Shown here: piece by piece, positions 1 to 5,474 of the stretch
How the letters are laid out: each line of letters starts with the position of its first letter
Position numbering within the stretch: position 1 is the first letter of the stretch
Assembly: GCA_001603765.1 (NCBI GenBank)
Contig: LUZV01000027.1
Span: 1 to 5,474 of the forward strand
Direction: 5' to 3'
DNA: 5,474 nt
Origin: Anaerolineales bacterium Chloro_02
GTDB lineage: Bacteria; Chloroflexota; Anaerolineae; Anaerolineales; Anaerolineaceae
Program-made: the position numbers and the translations under genes
The notes under the pieces: model-generated
What the model was told of the DNA's origin: nothing
Database searches by the model: none
What the model saw: only the letters and a program-made list of their open reading frames with translations

Positions 1-1946
1 ATAACAGTATTAATGGCTTCCATGATTTCTTCATCGGTTCGGGCGGTTTCAGCTCGTGAACGGGCTTCGGTGCCGTCTGCCAGCATGAGGATTGCAGTTT
101 CTTTGGATCGCGGCGCTGGACCGGGGTAGGTAAACAGCGCCGGGTCGACGTCATCTGGGTTTTCAGCCGCGGCGAGCGCTTTACCATATTGATAACGTGT
201 CATCAAAGTGCCGTGGTGTTCGCGGATAAAATCAATCACTCTGGACGGTAAGCGATAGCGTTTAGCCAGGGCAACACCGTCTGTTACATGTTTGATGACA
301 GTGGCAGCCGCGACTTCGGGCGGAAGGTTGTCGTGTGGGTTGACGCTGCCGCGCACTTGATTTTCAATGAAGAAACCCGGGTTTTCGGATTTGCCAACGT
401 CATGGTAGAGCGCGCCAACCCTCACCAGCAACCGATCAGCGCCGATGGCTTCAGCGGCTTGCTCTGCCAGATTCGAAACCTGCAAGCTGTGCTGGTAAGA
501 ACCAGGCATGGACTGAAGAACGTGCTGCATCAAAGGGTGGTCAGGTCTTGAGATGTCCATCAGTTGAAGGGCGGTTGGAATATCCAGAACGTAGGAGAAA
601 ATGTACTGGATCAGTATCGCAAGGGTGCCGGAAGCGAGCCCGTTCAGAAGCGCTGAAGCTAAGAGTGAAACCAACCCAAGCCCGTCAGTGAACGAATCGC
701 CGATCCGAAACACCAAAACCATAGCCATTCCAACAAGGCTCACGACGCCGCCAGCAGCTAAAAACGCGCTAATTCTTCTGGCGCGTCCTATCACAAACAT
801 TCCCGCAATGGTGGGCAGAAGATAAAAAAGTGCCAGCTCCATGTCGCGTGGGTGACCAAAAACAGTAAGGATCACCAGAAGGGTCGTTAACAAGACCCCG
901 GTTTCAAGATGCAGGACTATGGCGATCGTCAGACCGAAAGCGGCAATTGGGTAGAGCCACGGGATAACAGTACGCTCGATCACCAGAAAACGCGCAAGAG
1001 CGAGAAAAAGCACAAAAACAGACGCTACCAGGAGGATCGTCTTGGTCTCGGTGAGGGACTGGAAGTCCTTCCGACGATTGTAATAAAGAGCGCAAATTAA
1101 TCCGCAGATCACTACCAGAATCCCGCTTGTGATCATAAGGTCAGCGCGGTTGGCTGGTTCCCCGAGCCCAAAAATGTTCAGCGCCTCAAGATCCGAATCC
1201 GAGATGATTTGACCGCGCCGCACGAGCACTTCCCCCGCCATAATTTGACGGGTGATTGGTTCAACACTATTGCGCGCCGCTTCTTTGTCGTGTTGGGTCT
1301 GTTCCTCACTGAACAGGCTGGTGGGCACAATCAGTGGAGAAAGGATCATGGTAATAAGTTGGGTCTGATCGCTCTTGAAACTAAAATCAATTACAGCAGG
1401 AAGGTTGCTGCGCACTCTGCCGATTTGGTCATTGCGGATGCTATCCCGCAGGACAACTTCGAGTACGCGGTTCGCTTCGGTTGTGATCGATTGCCAATCC
1501 GGATCAGACATATCGAGGATTGCTTCGTAGGCTTCATCTCCAAGGCTAAGTTTGGCTGCTGAACGCATGTCGCTAATTTTTTGTTGACGCGTTGAGAACT
1601 TATCATTGCGCACGGAGGAGAAAAAGTAGATGATATGGTTAAGAATTTCGAGCTGCGCTTTCGCTATGCTTGGGTCAGCTGGTAAGAATACCGGTTCCAC
1701 ATTGGCAGCAGTTTCGTTGCGAGCTTGTTCAGTGAAGACCTTAGACTCAAACGTGATCGAAAAGGGAGCTGTAATTTCTTGAGGCGCAACCTGGCCAATG
1801 CTGACCGCTTCACTTTGATCGCTCAGAATATCAGGCAGCACTAAACAGCCAAAAACTAACAGACAGGTGACGATCAGAATGATGTTCCGGACTGGATACG
1901 GACCAGTTTTCTTATCTGTTTTGTCGTTGGCTCCATTAATTGCCAT
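1..1946 (-). CDS. pgpH: 7TM-HD family cyclic-di-AMP phosphodiesterase (PgpH/YqfF type), C-terminus cut by window edge
   Basis: Translating the minus strand from the ATG at 1946 gives 648 residues without a stop, running off the left edge. Seen: an N-terminal membrane anchor (about residues 20-38); an extracytoplasmic region (about 40-270) resembling the 7TMR-HDED domain, ending in a GEVLVRRGQ segment (238-246); seven hydrophobic helices (about 272-290, 304-322, 328-346, 350-363, 371-387, 395-414, 427-450); then a cytoplasmic HD domain. Candidate metal ligands are H486 (YQHS), H515-D516 (YHDVGK), H553, H577-H578 (EHHGT) and D624 (LMLAD), plus the family block FTYPGPAPRSKETAI. Known for the family: membrane-bound hydrolysis of c-di-AMP to pApA, affecting potassium/osmotic and cell-wall homeostasis. 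Family members are roughly 700 residues or more, so about 60-100 residues probably lie outside the window. The start lies 6 bp after the yqeY stop with only a weak GCGGGA upstream, suggesting translational coupling. Family assignment is secure; substrate is inferred from homologues. Confidence 0.94.
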   Translation of the reverse strand, partial: MAINGANDKTDKKTGPYPVRNIILIVTCLLVFGCLVLPDILSDQSEAVSIGQVAPQEITAPFSITFESKVFTEQARNETAANVEPVFLPADPSIAKAQLEILNHIIYFFSSVRNDKFSTRQQKISDMRSAAKLSLGDEAYEAILDMSDPDWQSITTEANRVLEVVLRDSIRNDQIGRVRSNLPAVIDFSFKSDQTQLITMILSPLIVPTSLFSEEQTQHDKEAARNSVEPITRQIMAGEVLVRRGQIISDSDLEALNIFGLGEPANRADLMITSGILVVICGLICALYYNRRKDFQSLTETKTILLVASVFVLFLALARFLVIERTVIPWLYPIAAFGLTIAIVLHLETGVLLTTLLVILTVFGHPRDMELALFYLLPTIAGMFVIGRARRISAFLAAGGVVSLVGMAMVLVFRIGDSFTDGLGLVSLLASALLNGLASGTLAILIQYIFSYVLDIPTALQLMDISRPDHPLMQHVLQSMPGSYQHSLQVSNLAEQAAEAIGADRLLVRVGALYHDVGKSENPGFFIENQVRGSVNPHDNLPPEVAAATVIKHVTDGVALAKRYRLPSRVIDFIREHHGTLMTRYQYGKALAAAENPDDVDPALFTYPGPAPRSKETAILMLADGTEARSRAETARTDEEIMEAINTV

Positions 1947-1952
1947 GTTGTT

Positions 1953-2399
1953 TTATCCCGCAAGCATTTCCCGCACGACGCGGCTGGCATCGGCGTTGCT
2001 GGCTCTTCCGGCGAGTTTTGGTTGGAGGCTTTTCATTACCGCGCCCATATCCTTGGCAGAAGTCGCGTTGCATTCCTTAATCACAGCACGAACCAGGTCG
2101 TGAAGCTCAGCTGGGCTGAGCTGAGCAGGCAGATACGTCTTCAGGCAGGCGATCTCGCTATCCGCTTGCGAAATAAGATCCTCGCGGTGAGCTTTTTCCG
2201 CGTCTGACTTGGCTTCCTGACGGGTTTTGATTTCCTTTTGGATCAGAGCTAATAACTCATCCTGAGTCAGCTCAGTGCCCTTGGCGACTTCAGCCAACTG
2301 AATGGCGGATTTGACCATCTTGACGACCCATTTTTTGGTTTCGTCGTGAGATTTCATTGCCTGAATTAGATCTGCTTGTAATTGTTCCTTTAGATTCAT
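1953..2399 (-). CDS. yqeY: GatB/YqeY domain protein
   Basis: The protein has 148 residues, the usual length for stand-alone YqeY proteins. It opens with MNLKEQLQADLIQAMKSHDE, carries REDLISQADSEIACLKTYLPAQLS in the middle, and near the end has DMGAVMKSLQPKLAGRA, which is the family signature. YqeY proteins resemble the C-terminal tRNA-binding part of GatB, the amidotransferase subunit that makes Gln-tRNA and Asn-tRNA. The free-standing protein's exact role is not established; a tRNA-related helper role is an inference. The reading frame stays open upstream to an ATG at 2480, but the extra 27 residues (MNFPNSQTFVF...) match nothing in the family and would overlap the end of comEA, so the ATG at 2399 is chosen. 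No convincing Shine-Dalgarno precedes it. Instead a TATAAT box lies 6 nt upstream, pointing to a leaderless mRNA. pgpH follows after 6 bp. In Bacillus, yqeY lies in the same chromosomal neighbourhood as the pgpH homologue yqfF. Confidence 0.95.
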   Translation of the reverse strand: MNLKEQLQADLIQAMKSHDETKKWVVKMVKSAIQLAEVAKGTELTQDELLALIQKEIKTRQEAKSDAEKAHREDLISQADSEIACLKTYLPAQLSPAELHDLVRAVIKECNATSAKDMGAVMKSLQPKLAGRASNADASRVVREMLAG

Positions 2400-2405
2400 A
2401 TGTTT

Positions 2406-2434
2406 ATTATACCCGTACCTTTCCAGACACTTAA
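2406..2434 (-). promoter_or_regulatory. Predicted promoter of yqeY-pgpH, likely giving a leaderless transcript
   Basis: A perfect TATAAT lies on the minus strand at 2411-2406, within GGGTATAATAAACATATG. A poor -35 candidate, TTAAGT (2434-2429, 3 of 6 matches to TTGACA), sits 17 nt upstream. If TATAAT occupies -12 to -7, position +1 falls on 2399, the A of the chosen yqeY ATG. There is no Shine-Dalgarno at a useful distance from that ATG, which fits leaderless translation. The -10 box is clear; the exact transcription start is inferred. Confidence 0.65.
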
Positions 2435-2466
2435 CTGGGAAAATCGCAAAAACAAAAGTTTGAGAA

Positions 2467-2487
2467 TTGGGAAAATTCAATTCCCAA
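2467..2487 (-). terminator. Hairpin over the comEA stop codon, possible weak terminator
   Basis: On the minus strand a perfect 7-bp stem, TTGGGAA (2487-2481) paired with TTCCCAA (2473-2467), encloses a 7-nt loop (2480-2474) containing the comEA TGA stop (2479-2477). The T-rich tract that follows, ACTTTTGTTTTTG, begins about 9-10 nt after the stem and is interrupted, so this is not a canonical intrinsic terminator. It could stop or slow part of the upstream transcript or protect its 3' end. Its position between the comEA unit and the yqeY promoter supports an operon boundary here. Confidence 0.4.
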
Positions 2488-3058
2488 GCGTTATCAAACC
2501 AATTAGCTTGTTAAAAACAGACTGACTGATTCCTTCAACTTTCATTAAATCTTCCAGCGATGTGAAAAGACCAATGCGCTGCCGGTAATCCAGGATTGCC
2601 TGTGCTTTGACCTGCCCAATACCGGGTAGGCTATCCAACTCCGCGAATTGGGCAGTGTTGATGTTGACCAGATGCGGGCTAAGAATTGACGATGACCTCT
2701 CAGATGGTGTGAGTGTGACTTCTTGTAAGGAGGGAATAAAAATTCGCTGTCCATCAGTCAAGAACGCAGCCAGATTGAGCGAGTTAGAGTCGGCACTACC
2801 AGTCAAGCCACCCGCAGCTTCAATTGCGTCGCTTAATCTGGCAGAATCCGGCAGAGAATAGACACCTGGTGTGGCAACCGCGCCAACGATGTGGACGCGA
2901 AGGAGCGCTGGTGTGCTCGTTGGATCTGGCGTCAGGTCGGGCGTATGGGTCACCAGGATGAGCGGCTCTCCTCTTTGGGGCGAAATGATTAAGATAATCG
3001 CCCCAACGACGACCAATCCCAGCAAAAAACCAGCTAAAGTTTGCTGCCAGGGCTTCAT
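2477..3058 (-). CDS. comEA: ComEA-like DNA-binding protein (membrane anchor, SLBB, helix-hairpin-helix)
   Basis: This 193-residue protein has an N-terminal membrane anchor (about 8-25, LAGFLLGLVVVGAIILII), a Thr/Pro-rich linker (about 37-50), an SLBB/soluble-ligand-binding-type domain (about 53-109; VHIVGAVATPGVYSLP, then AIEAAGGLT and DGQRIFIP), a Ser-rich spacer, and a C-terminal tandem helix-hairpin-helix region (about 130-191; VNINTA, LPGIG, VEGIS). This is the standard ComEA arrangement. ComEA proteins bind incoming double-stranded DNA outside the membrane and pass it to the ComEC channel during natural transformation. Here comEC is not the next gene, so a working uptake system cannot be claimed from this window. 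The start ATG overlaps the TGA of the DUF1385 gene as ATGA, and no good Shine-Dalgarno is present, so translation is probably coupled. A hairpin lies over the stop codon. The domain calls are clear; a role in competence is inferred. Confidence 0.93.
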   Translation of the reverse strand: MKPWQQTLAGFLLGLVVVGAIILIISPQRGEPLILVTHTPDLTPDPTSTPALLRVHIVGAVATPGVYSLPDSARLSDAIEAAGGLTGSADSNSLNLAAFLTDGQRIFIPSLQEVTLTPSERSSSILSPHLVNINTAQFAELDSLPGIGQVKAQAILDYRQRIGLFTSLEDLMKVEGISQSVFNKLIGLITLGN

Positions 3059-3984
3059 GCGGGCGCGCTTTCGGACCCTTTCTGTTCTCCCTCGAACATC
3101 AATTGAAAAGCTTTAATGGACACTTCGAGCATATCGCTTGAGGGCTCTCTTGTAGTCAGTTTTTGCAAGGCAAGATTAGGCTTAATCAATGCCCTTACCA
3201 GAGCTGAATCATCCATATGTCTGGCAGCAAAGCGAATATACTCGTAAGCGATGCCCGAGACCACCGGCAACAGAAGGATGCGAGTTAGCAATCGGGTCAG
3301 CAAAGGTAAAGGACCAAGCAAACTGAAGAACAGGACCGAAATGAGCACGAGTGTTAGCATGAACGATGTGCCGCAGCGAGGATGCACCAATGTGAACTTA
3401 CTCACATTTTCCGGTGTTAGCTCGGCGCCGGCTTCAAACGCATTGATCGTCTTATGTTCCGCGCCGTGATAAGAAAACACGCGTTTGATCTCTGGCACTC
3501 TGCCAATGACGACAAGGTAGAGGATCAAGATTGCAAGGCGCAGCAAGCCTTCCATCAGGTTGCTGATCCAATTTCCAAGCGCCCCAAACCGCTCAAATCC
3601 GATAGGTCCTTCCAATAAACCAGTCAGTAGCGCAGGTAAAAGAAAAAAGATGCCGATACCAACCAGGAGAGAAAAAACGATCGCAAGCGCGAGGTCCTTG
3701 CCCTGGATCTGTTCATCCTTCCCGCTTACCATATTCGAAGACATGGTCAGGAGTCGCATCCCGAGATTCATTGAGTCCCACAAACTTAAGACACCACGCA
3801 CAAATGGCATGTTCATCCATTTAGAGCGGTACATCGCTGGGAGCTGCTCCTGATAAGTGAGAATCTCACCGTTTGGAGCGCGTACAGCCATCGCGACATT
3901 TTGTTTGCCGCGCATCATGACACCTTCCATGACCGCCTGCCCGCCGTAAGACGGCAGCCTTAGTTCTTTTTGACTTCCTGGCAT
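3055..3984 (-). CDS. DUF1385 family multi-pass membrane protein (YqhQ-like), function unknown
   Basis: The 309-residue protein matches the DUF1385 family, which includes Bacillus YqhQ, and is about full length. The N-terminus carries the family hallmark YGGQAVMEGVMMRG (13-26). Hydrophobic helices lie at about 98-124, 143-161, 208-226 and 232-250. Between helices two and three is a polar conserved block with H173-G-A-E176-H177-K178 and then H201-P-R-C204-G-T. The C-terminus has the family-like LQKLTTREPSSDMLEVSI. The clustered His, Glu and Cys residues between membrane helices suggest a metal or ligand site, but this is inference; no biochemical function is known to me for the family. The ATG at 3984 lies 3 nt after the dipeptidase stop and just ahead of the hallmark motif. 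A GGGG run 11 nt upstream is a poor ribosome binding site. The stop overlaps the comEA start by 4 nt, so this is the middle gene of a three-gene transcript. Confidence 0.93.
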   Translation of the reverse strand: MPGSQKELRLPSYGGQAVMEGVMMRGKQNVAMAVRAPNGEILTYQEQLPAMYRSKWMNMPFVRGVLSLWDSMNLGMRLLTMSSNMVSGKDEQIQGKDLALAIVFSLLVGIGIFFLLPALLTGLLEGPIGFERFGALGNWISNLMEGLLRLAILILYLVVIGRVPEIKRVFSYHGAEHKTINAFEAGAELTPENVSKFTLVHPRCGTSFMLTLVLISVLFFSLLGPLPLLTRLLTRILLLPVVSGIAYEYIRFAARHMDDSALVRALIKPNLALQKLTTREPSSDMLEVSIKAFQLMFEGEQKGSESAPA

Positions 3985-3987
3985 CGT

Positions 3988-5358
3988 CTATGCCCCAAAG
4001 CTGGTTATAAAACGGATATACGCCTGAATACCCTTTTTCCAGGTGGGCAAGTGTAAATGCTCATTGGGTGAGTGAATGGCATCATCGGGCAGACCGAAGC
4101 CTGAAAGGATCGACTTTACACCGAGCTCTTTTTGCATCACAGTCGCCACGGGGATGCTGCCACCTTCTCGTTTTAAGACCACATCATTGTTCCAGGTAGC
4201 TTTGTACGCTTCGATCAGGTTGGGCAGCCCCGGCGCGTCATCAGCCAGATAGGCAGGTCCGCCGGAATGCTTGATAAAACTGACCCTTACGGTCGGCGGG
4301 ACAATGCTGCGGATGTATTTCTCGGCAAGTTCGTAAATTTCGGCATGTTCCTGATCTGGAACCAGGCGGCATGAAATTTTTGCTTTCGCGTAGGCAGGGA
4401 TGATCGTTTTTGCGCCTTCGCCAATGAAACCAGAGTAGAGACCGTTGACATCAAGGGTAGGTCTTGCGCCGTGGCGTTCGAGCATGGTGTAACCTTGCTC
4501 ACCATATAACATTGGTGAACCGGTCACTTCCAGGAACTCTTCATCAGTTGTTGGGTTACTGGCGATCATTTTGCGGTCTTCCTCGGTCAGGGGTCGAACA
4601 CGGTCATAAAAACCGGGAATCGCGACTGAGCCGTCAGGGTTGTGGAGTTGGGCGATGATCGAAGCTAAAACATTGGCAGGGTTAGCCACATTCCCGCCGA
4701 AGATACCAGAATGTAAATCGACCTTAGGTCCATCGATGCGGACCTCAAAATAACTTAAGCCTCGCAAACCATTTACCACTGTGGGAGTGTCTTTGTTGAT
4801 CATGCCAACGTCAGGGTTGAGGATCATATCGCACTTCAACAAATCGGTATGGGTTTGGATGAACCCTTCCAAGGAGGGTGAGCCAACTTCTTCTTCGCCC
4901 TCGAGGATAAATTTCACATTGAGAGGTAGTTCCCCAGATTTGAGGACGCTTTCAAGAGCGAAAATTGTCGCCATGATTTGTCCCTTCATGTCCGAAGAGC
5001 CGCGAGCGAAGAGGTGTTCTCCGCGGATGCTGGGCTCAAATGGAGGTGTAACCCAGTCTCCGAGCGGATCGGTAGGCTGAACGTCGTAATGACCGTAAAA
5101 AAGGAGAGTCTTAGCTCCGGGAATGCTGGCATGTTTCTCGGCAAAAACAATCGGGTGTAAACCGGTCGGGAAAATCTCAACCTTATCCATGCCAAGTTCC
5201 TCGAAATAAGATTTCAGGAACTCGGCTGCTTCGACAACACGACTTTTCATCTCTGGGTCGGCAGAAACGGATGGGATTTGTAAAAATGCTTTGAGTGAAT
5301 GGAGTTTCGTTTCTTCAGTATCTAAAAATTCCTGGACGGCTTGATCGGCTCTGGACAT
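3988..5358 (-). CDS. M20 family zinc metallopeptidase (dipeptidase type)
   Basis: The protein has 456 residues, normal for M20 dipeptidases of the CNDP2/carnosinase-like group. The two-zinc site looks complete: H90 in YGHYDVQP with D92 beside it, bridging D123 in RGSSDMKGQ, the pair E156 (likely general base) and E157 (ligand) in EGEEEVGS, D183 in LNPD, and H429 in IHSPNEH. The dimerisation or lid domain inserted at about 199-350 begins with GLRGLSYFEV and carries H216 in DLHSGIFGG, the residue that reaches the partner's active site in relatives. A REGGSIPV loop (397-404) probably binds the substrate carboxylate. No signal peptide is visible, so it is expected in the cytoplasm, releasing amino acids from dipeptides or short peptides; exact substrates cannot be read from sequence. 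The start is supported by AGAGGT 8 nt upstream. It is the first gene of the apparent transcript with the DUF1385 and comEA genes, and no functional link among the three is evident. Confidence 0.95.
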   Translation of the reverse strand: MSRADQAVQEFLDTEETKLHSLKAFLQIPSVSADPEMKSRVVEAAEFLKSYFEELGMDKVEIFPTGLHPIVFAEKHASIPGAKTLLFYGHYDVQPTDPLGDWVTPPFEPSIRGEHLFARGSSDMKGQIMATIFALESVLKSGELPLNVKFILEGEEEVGSPSLEGFIQTHTDLLKCDMILNPDVGMINKDTPTVVNGLRGLSYFEVRIDGPKVDLHSGIFGGNVANPANVLASIIAQLHNPDGSVAIPGFYDRVRPLTEEDRKMIASNPTTDEEFLEVTGSPMLYGEQGYTMLERHGARPTLDVNGLYSGFIGEGAKTIIPAYAKAKISCRLVPDQEHAEIYELAEKYIRSIVPPTVRVSFIKHSGGPAYLADDAPGLPNLIEAYKATWNNDVVLKREGGSIPVATVMQKELGVKSILSGFGLPDDAIHSPNEHLHLPTWKKGIQAYIRFITSFGA

Positions 5359-5366
5359 GGATTCAT

Positions 5367-5372
5367 ACCTCT
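5367..5372 (-). promoter_or_regulatory. Ribosome binding site of the M20 dipeptidase gene
   Basis: AGAGGT on the minus strand lies 8 nt before the ATG at 5358. It is the only good Shine-Dalgarno in the window and fixes that start. A second ATG (5366-5364) directly follows it, but it is out of frame and too close to be used. Confidence 0.65.
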
Positions 5373-5384
5373 GTTTTTTTTTTG

Positions 5385-5390
5385 ATTATA
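5385..5390 (-). promoter_or_regulatory. Predicted -10 box for the dipeptidase-DUF1385-comEA transcript
   Basis: A perfect TATAAT occurs on the minus strand within GCATATAATC, 26 nt before the dipeptidase ATG. No recognisable -35 element is found 16-18 nt upstream (the 17-nt position reads ACACGA). The predicted start, about position 5378, falls inside a run of ten A residues (5383-5374), leaving a leader of about 20 nt with the ribosome binding site. The box is clear in sequence; its activity is inferred. Confidence 0.5.
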
Positions 5391-5430
5391 TGCCATTTGA
5401 TTCAAAATCGTGTTAGCATAGACGAAAATG

Positions 5431-5459
5431 TAGAACAAATCTTAAGCGTTCGGTATAAT
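5431..5459 (+). promoter_or_regulatory. Predicted divergent promoter for a plus-strand gene beyond the right edge
   Basis: TATAAT at 5454-5459 on the plus strand, in CGGTATAATTGG, has a weak -35 candidate TAGAAC (5431-5436, 3 of 6 matches) at 17-nt spacing. It shares the GGTATAAT octamer with the yqeY promoter. The predicted start is near 5466. No plus-strand start codon follows before the window ends, so the gene it would serve is unseen. Confidence 0.45.
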
Positions 5460-5474
5460 TGGCTGGTCGTTTTT

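Noticed and set aside
288..1100. Several short open frames on both strands (such as 288-551, 601-825 and 909-1100 plus, 904-1095 minus)
   Set aside because: All sit inside the uninterrupted pgpH frame, which encodes membrane helices and the HD domain there. They are chance open frames.
1209..1562. A 117-residue plus-strand open frame
   Set aside because: It lies wholly antisense to the extracytoplasmic region of pgpH, whose minus-strand frame is continuous and has recognisable domains. The plus-strand protein shows no family motif and no ribosome binding site was identified.
2400..2480. N-terminal extension of yqeY to an ATG at 2480
   Set aside because: The extra 27 residues do not fit the family, would overlap the comEA stop and would run through the TATAAT box. 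The 148-residue form matches the normal YqeY length.
2607..3116. Plus-strand open frames antisense to comEA (2607-2861, 2871-3116)
   Set aside because: They mirror the comEA frame, have low-complexity composition without motifs, and the minus-strand protein is clearly ComEA.
3251..3853. Plus-strand open frames antisense to the DUF1385 gene (3251-3469, 3560-3853)
   Set aside because: The minus strand encodes conserved DUF1385 motifs and membrane helices across these positions; the plus-strand products resemble nothing I recognise.
4464..5195. Open frames overlapping the dipeptidase (4464-4658, 4781-5080, 4978-5160 plus; 4986-5195 minus)
   Set aside because: They overlap the core catalytic and lid regions of a full-length M20 peptidase and show no motif of their own.
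1..5474. Search for CRISPR arrays, tRNA or rRNA genes, insertion sequences, transposases, phage genes or toxin-antitoxin pairs
   Set aside because: No regular direct repeats, tRNA-like clover leaf, terminal inverted repeats or transposase motifs were seen. Non-coding space is limited to about 77 bp and 116 bp plus very short spacers.
1..5474. The idea that the five genes form a new dedicated system
   Set aside because: Each gene belongs to a common housekeeping family, two separate transcription units are indicated, and no shared substrate or partner is visible.

Overview
The window is an ordinary, tightly packed stretch of bacterial chromosome. The best guess for the source is a Chloroflexota bacterium of the Anaerolineae type. 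This rests on the style of the ComEA protein (one membrane anchor, a Thr/Pro-rich linker, then SLBB and helix-hairpin-helix domains), on a c-di-AMP phosphodiesterase of the 7TM-HD family, on a DUF1385 protein, and on GGTATAAT-type -10 boxes. The assignment is an inference from gene content and motif style, not a database match.

All five genes lie on the minus strand and read from right to left. From the right edge: an intergenic region of about 116 bp appears to hold two diverging promoters, one for the minus-strand genes and one for an unseen plus-strand gene. Then come an M20-family zinc dipeptidase (3988-5358), a DUF1385 membrane protein (3055-3984) and a ComEA-like DNA-binding protein (2477-3058). 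These three are separated by +3 and -4 nt, so they look like one transcript. A hairpin sits exactly over the comEA stop codon. The following 77-bp gap contains a clear TATAAT box placed so that transcription would start on the A of the yqeY start codon. yqeY (1953-2399) and a 7TM-HD phosphodiesterase gene of the pgpH type (1946 to beyond position 1) form a second unit with a 6-bp spacer.

The pgpH coding sequence fills the first 1.95 kb. It is open to the left edge, so only 648 codons are visible and the C-terminus lies outside. The visible part has an N-terminal anchor, an extracytoplasmic domain, seven membrane helices and a complete-looking set of HD-domain metal ligands.

Functionally this is a housekeeping mix: peptide turnover, DNA uptake or handling, a tRNA-amidation-related helper protein, and second-messenger breakdown. 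No mobile element, CRISPR array, RNA gene or defence system is visible, and there is no convincing sign of a new multigene system. The points most worth a second look are the apparently leaderless yqeY start, the hairpin over the comEA stop, the A10 tract at the predicted dipeptidase transcription start, and the His/Cys motifs of the uncharacterised DUF1385 protein.
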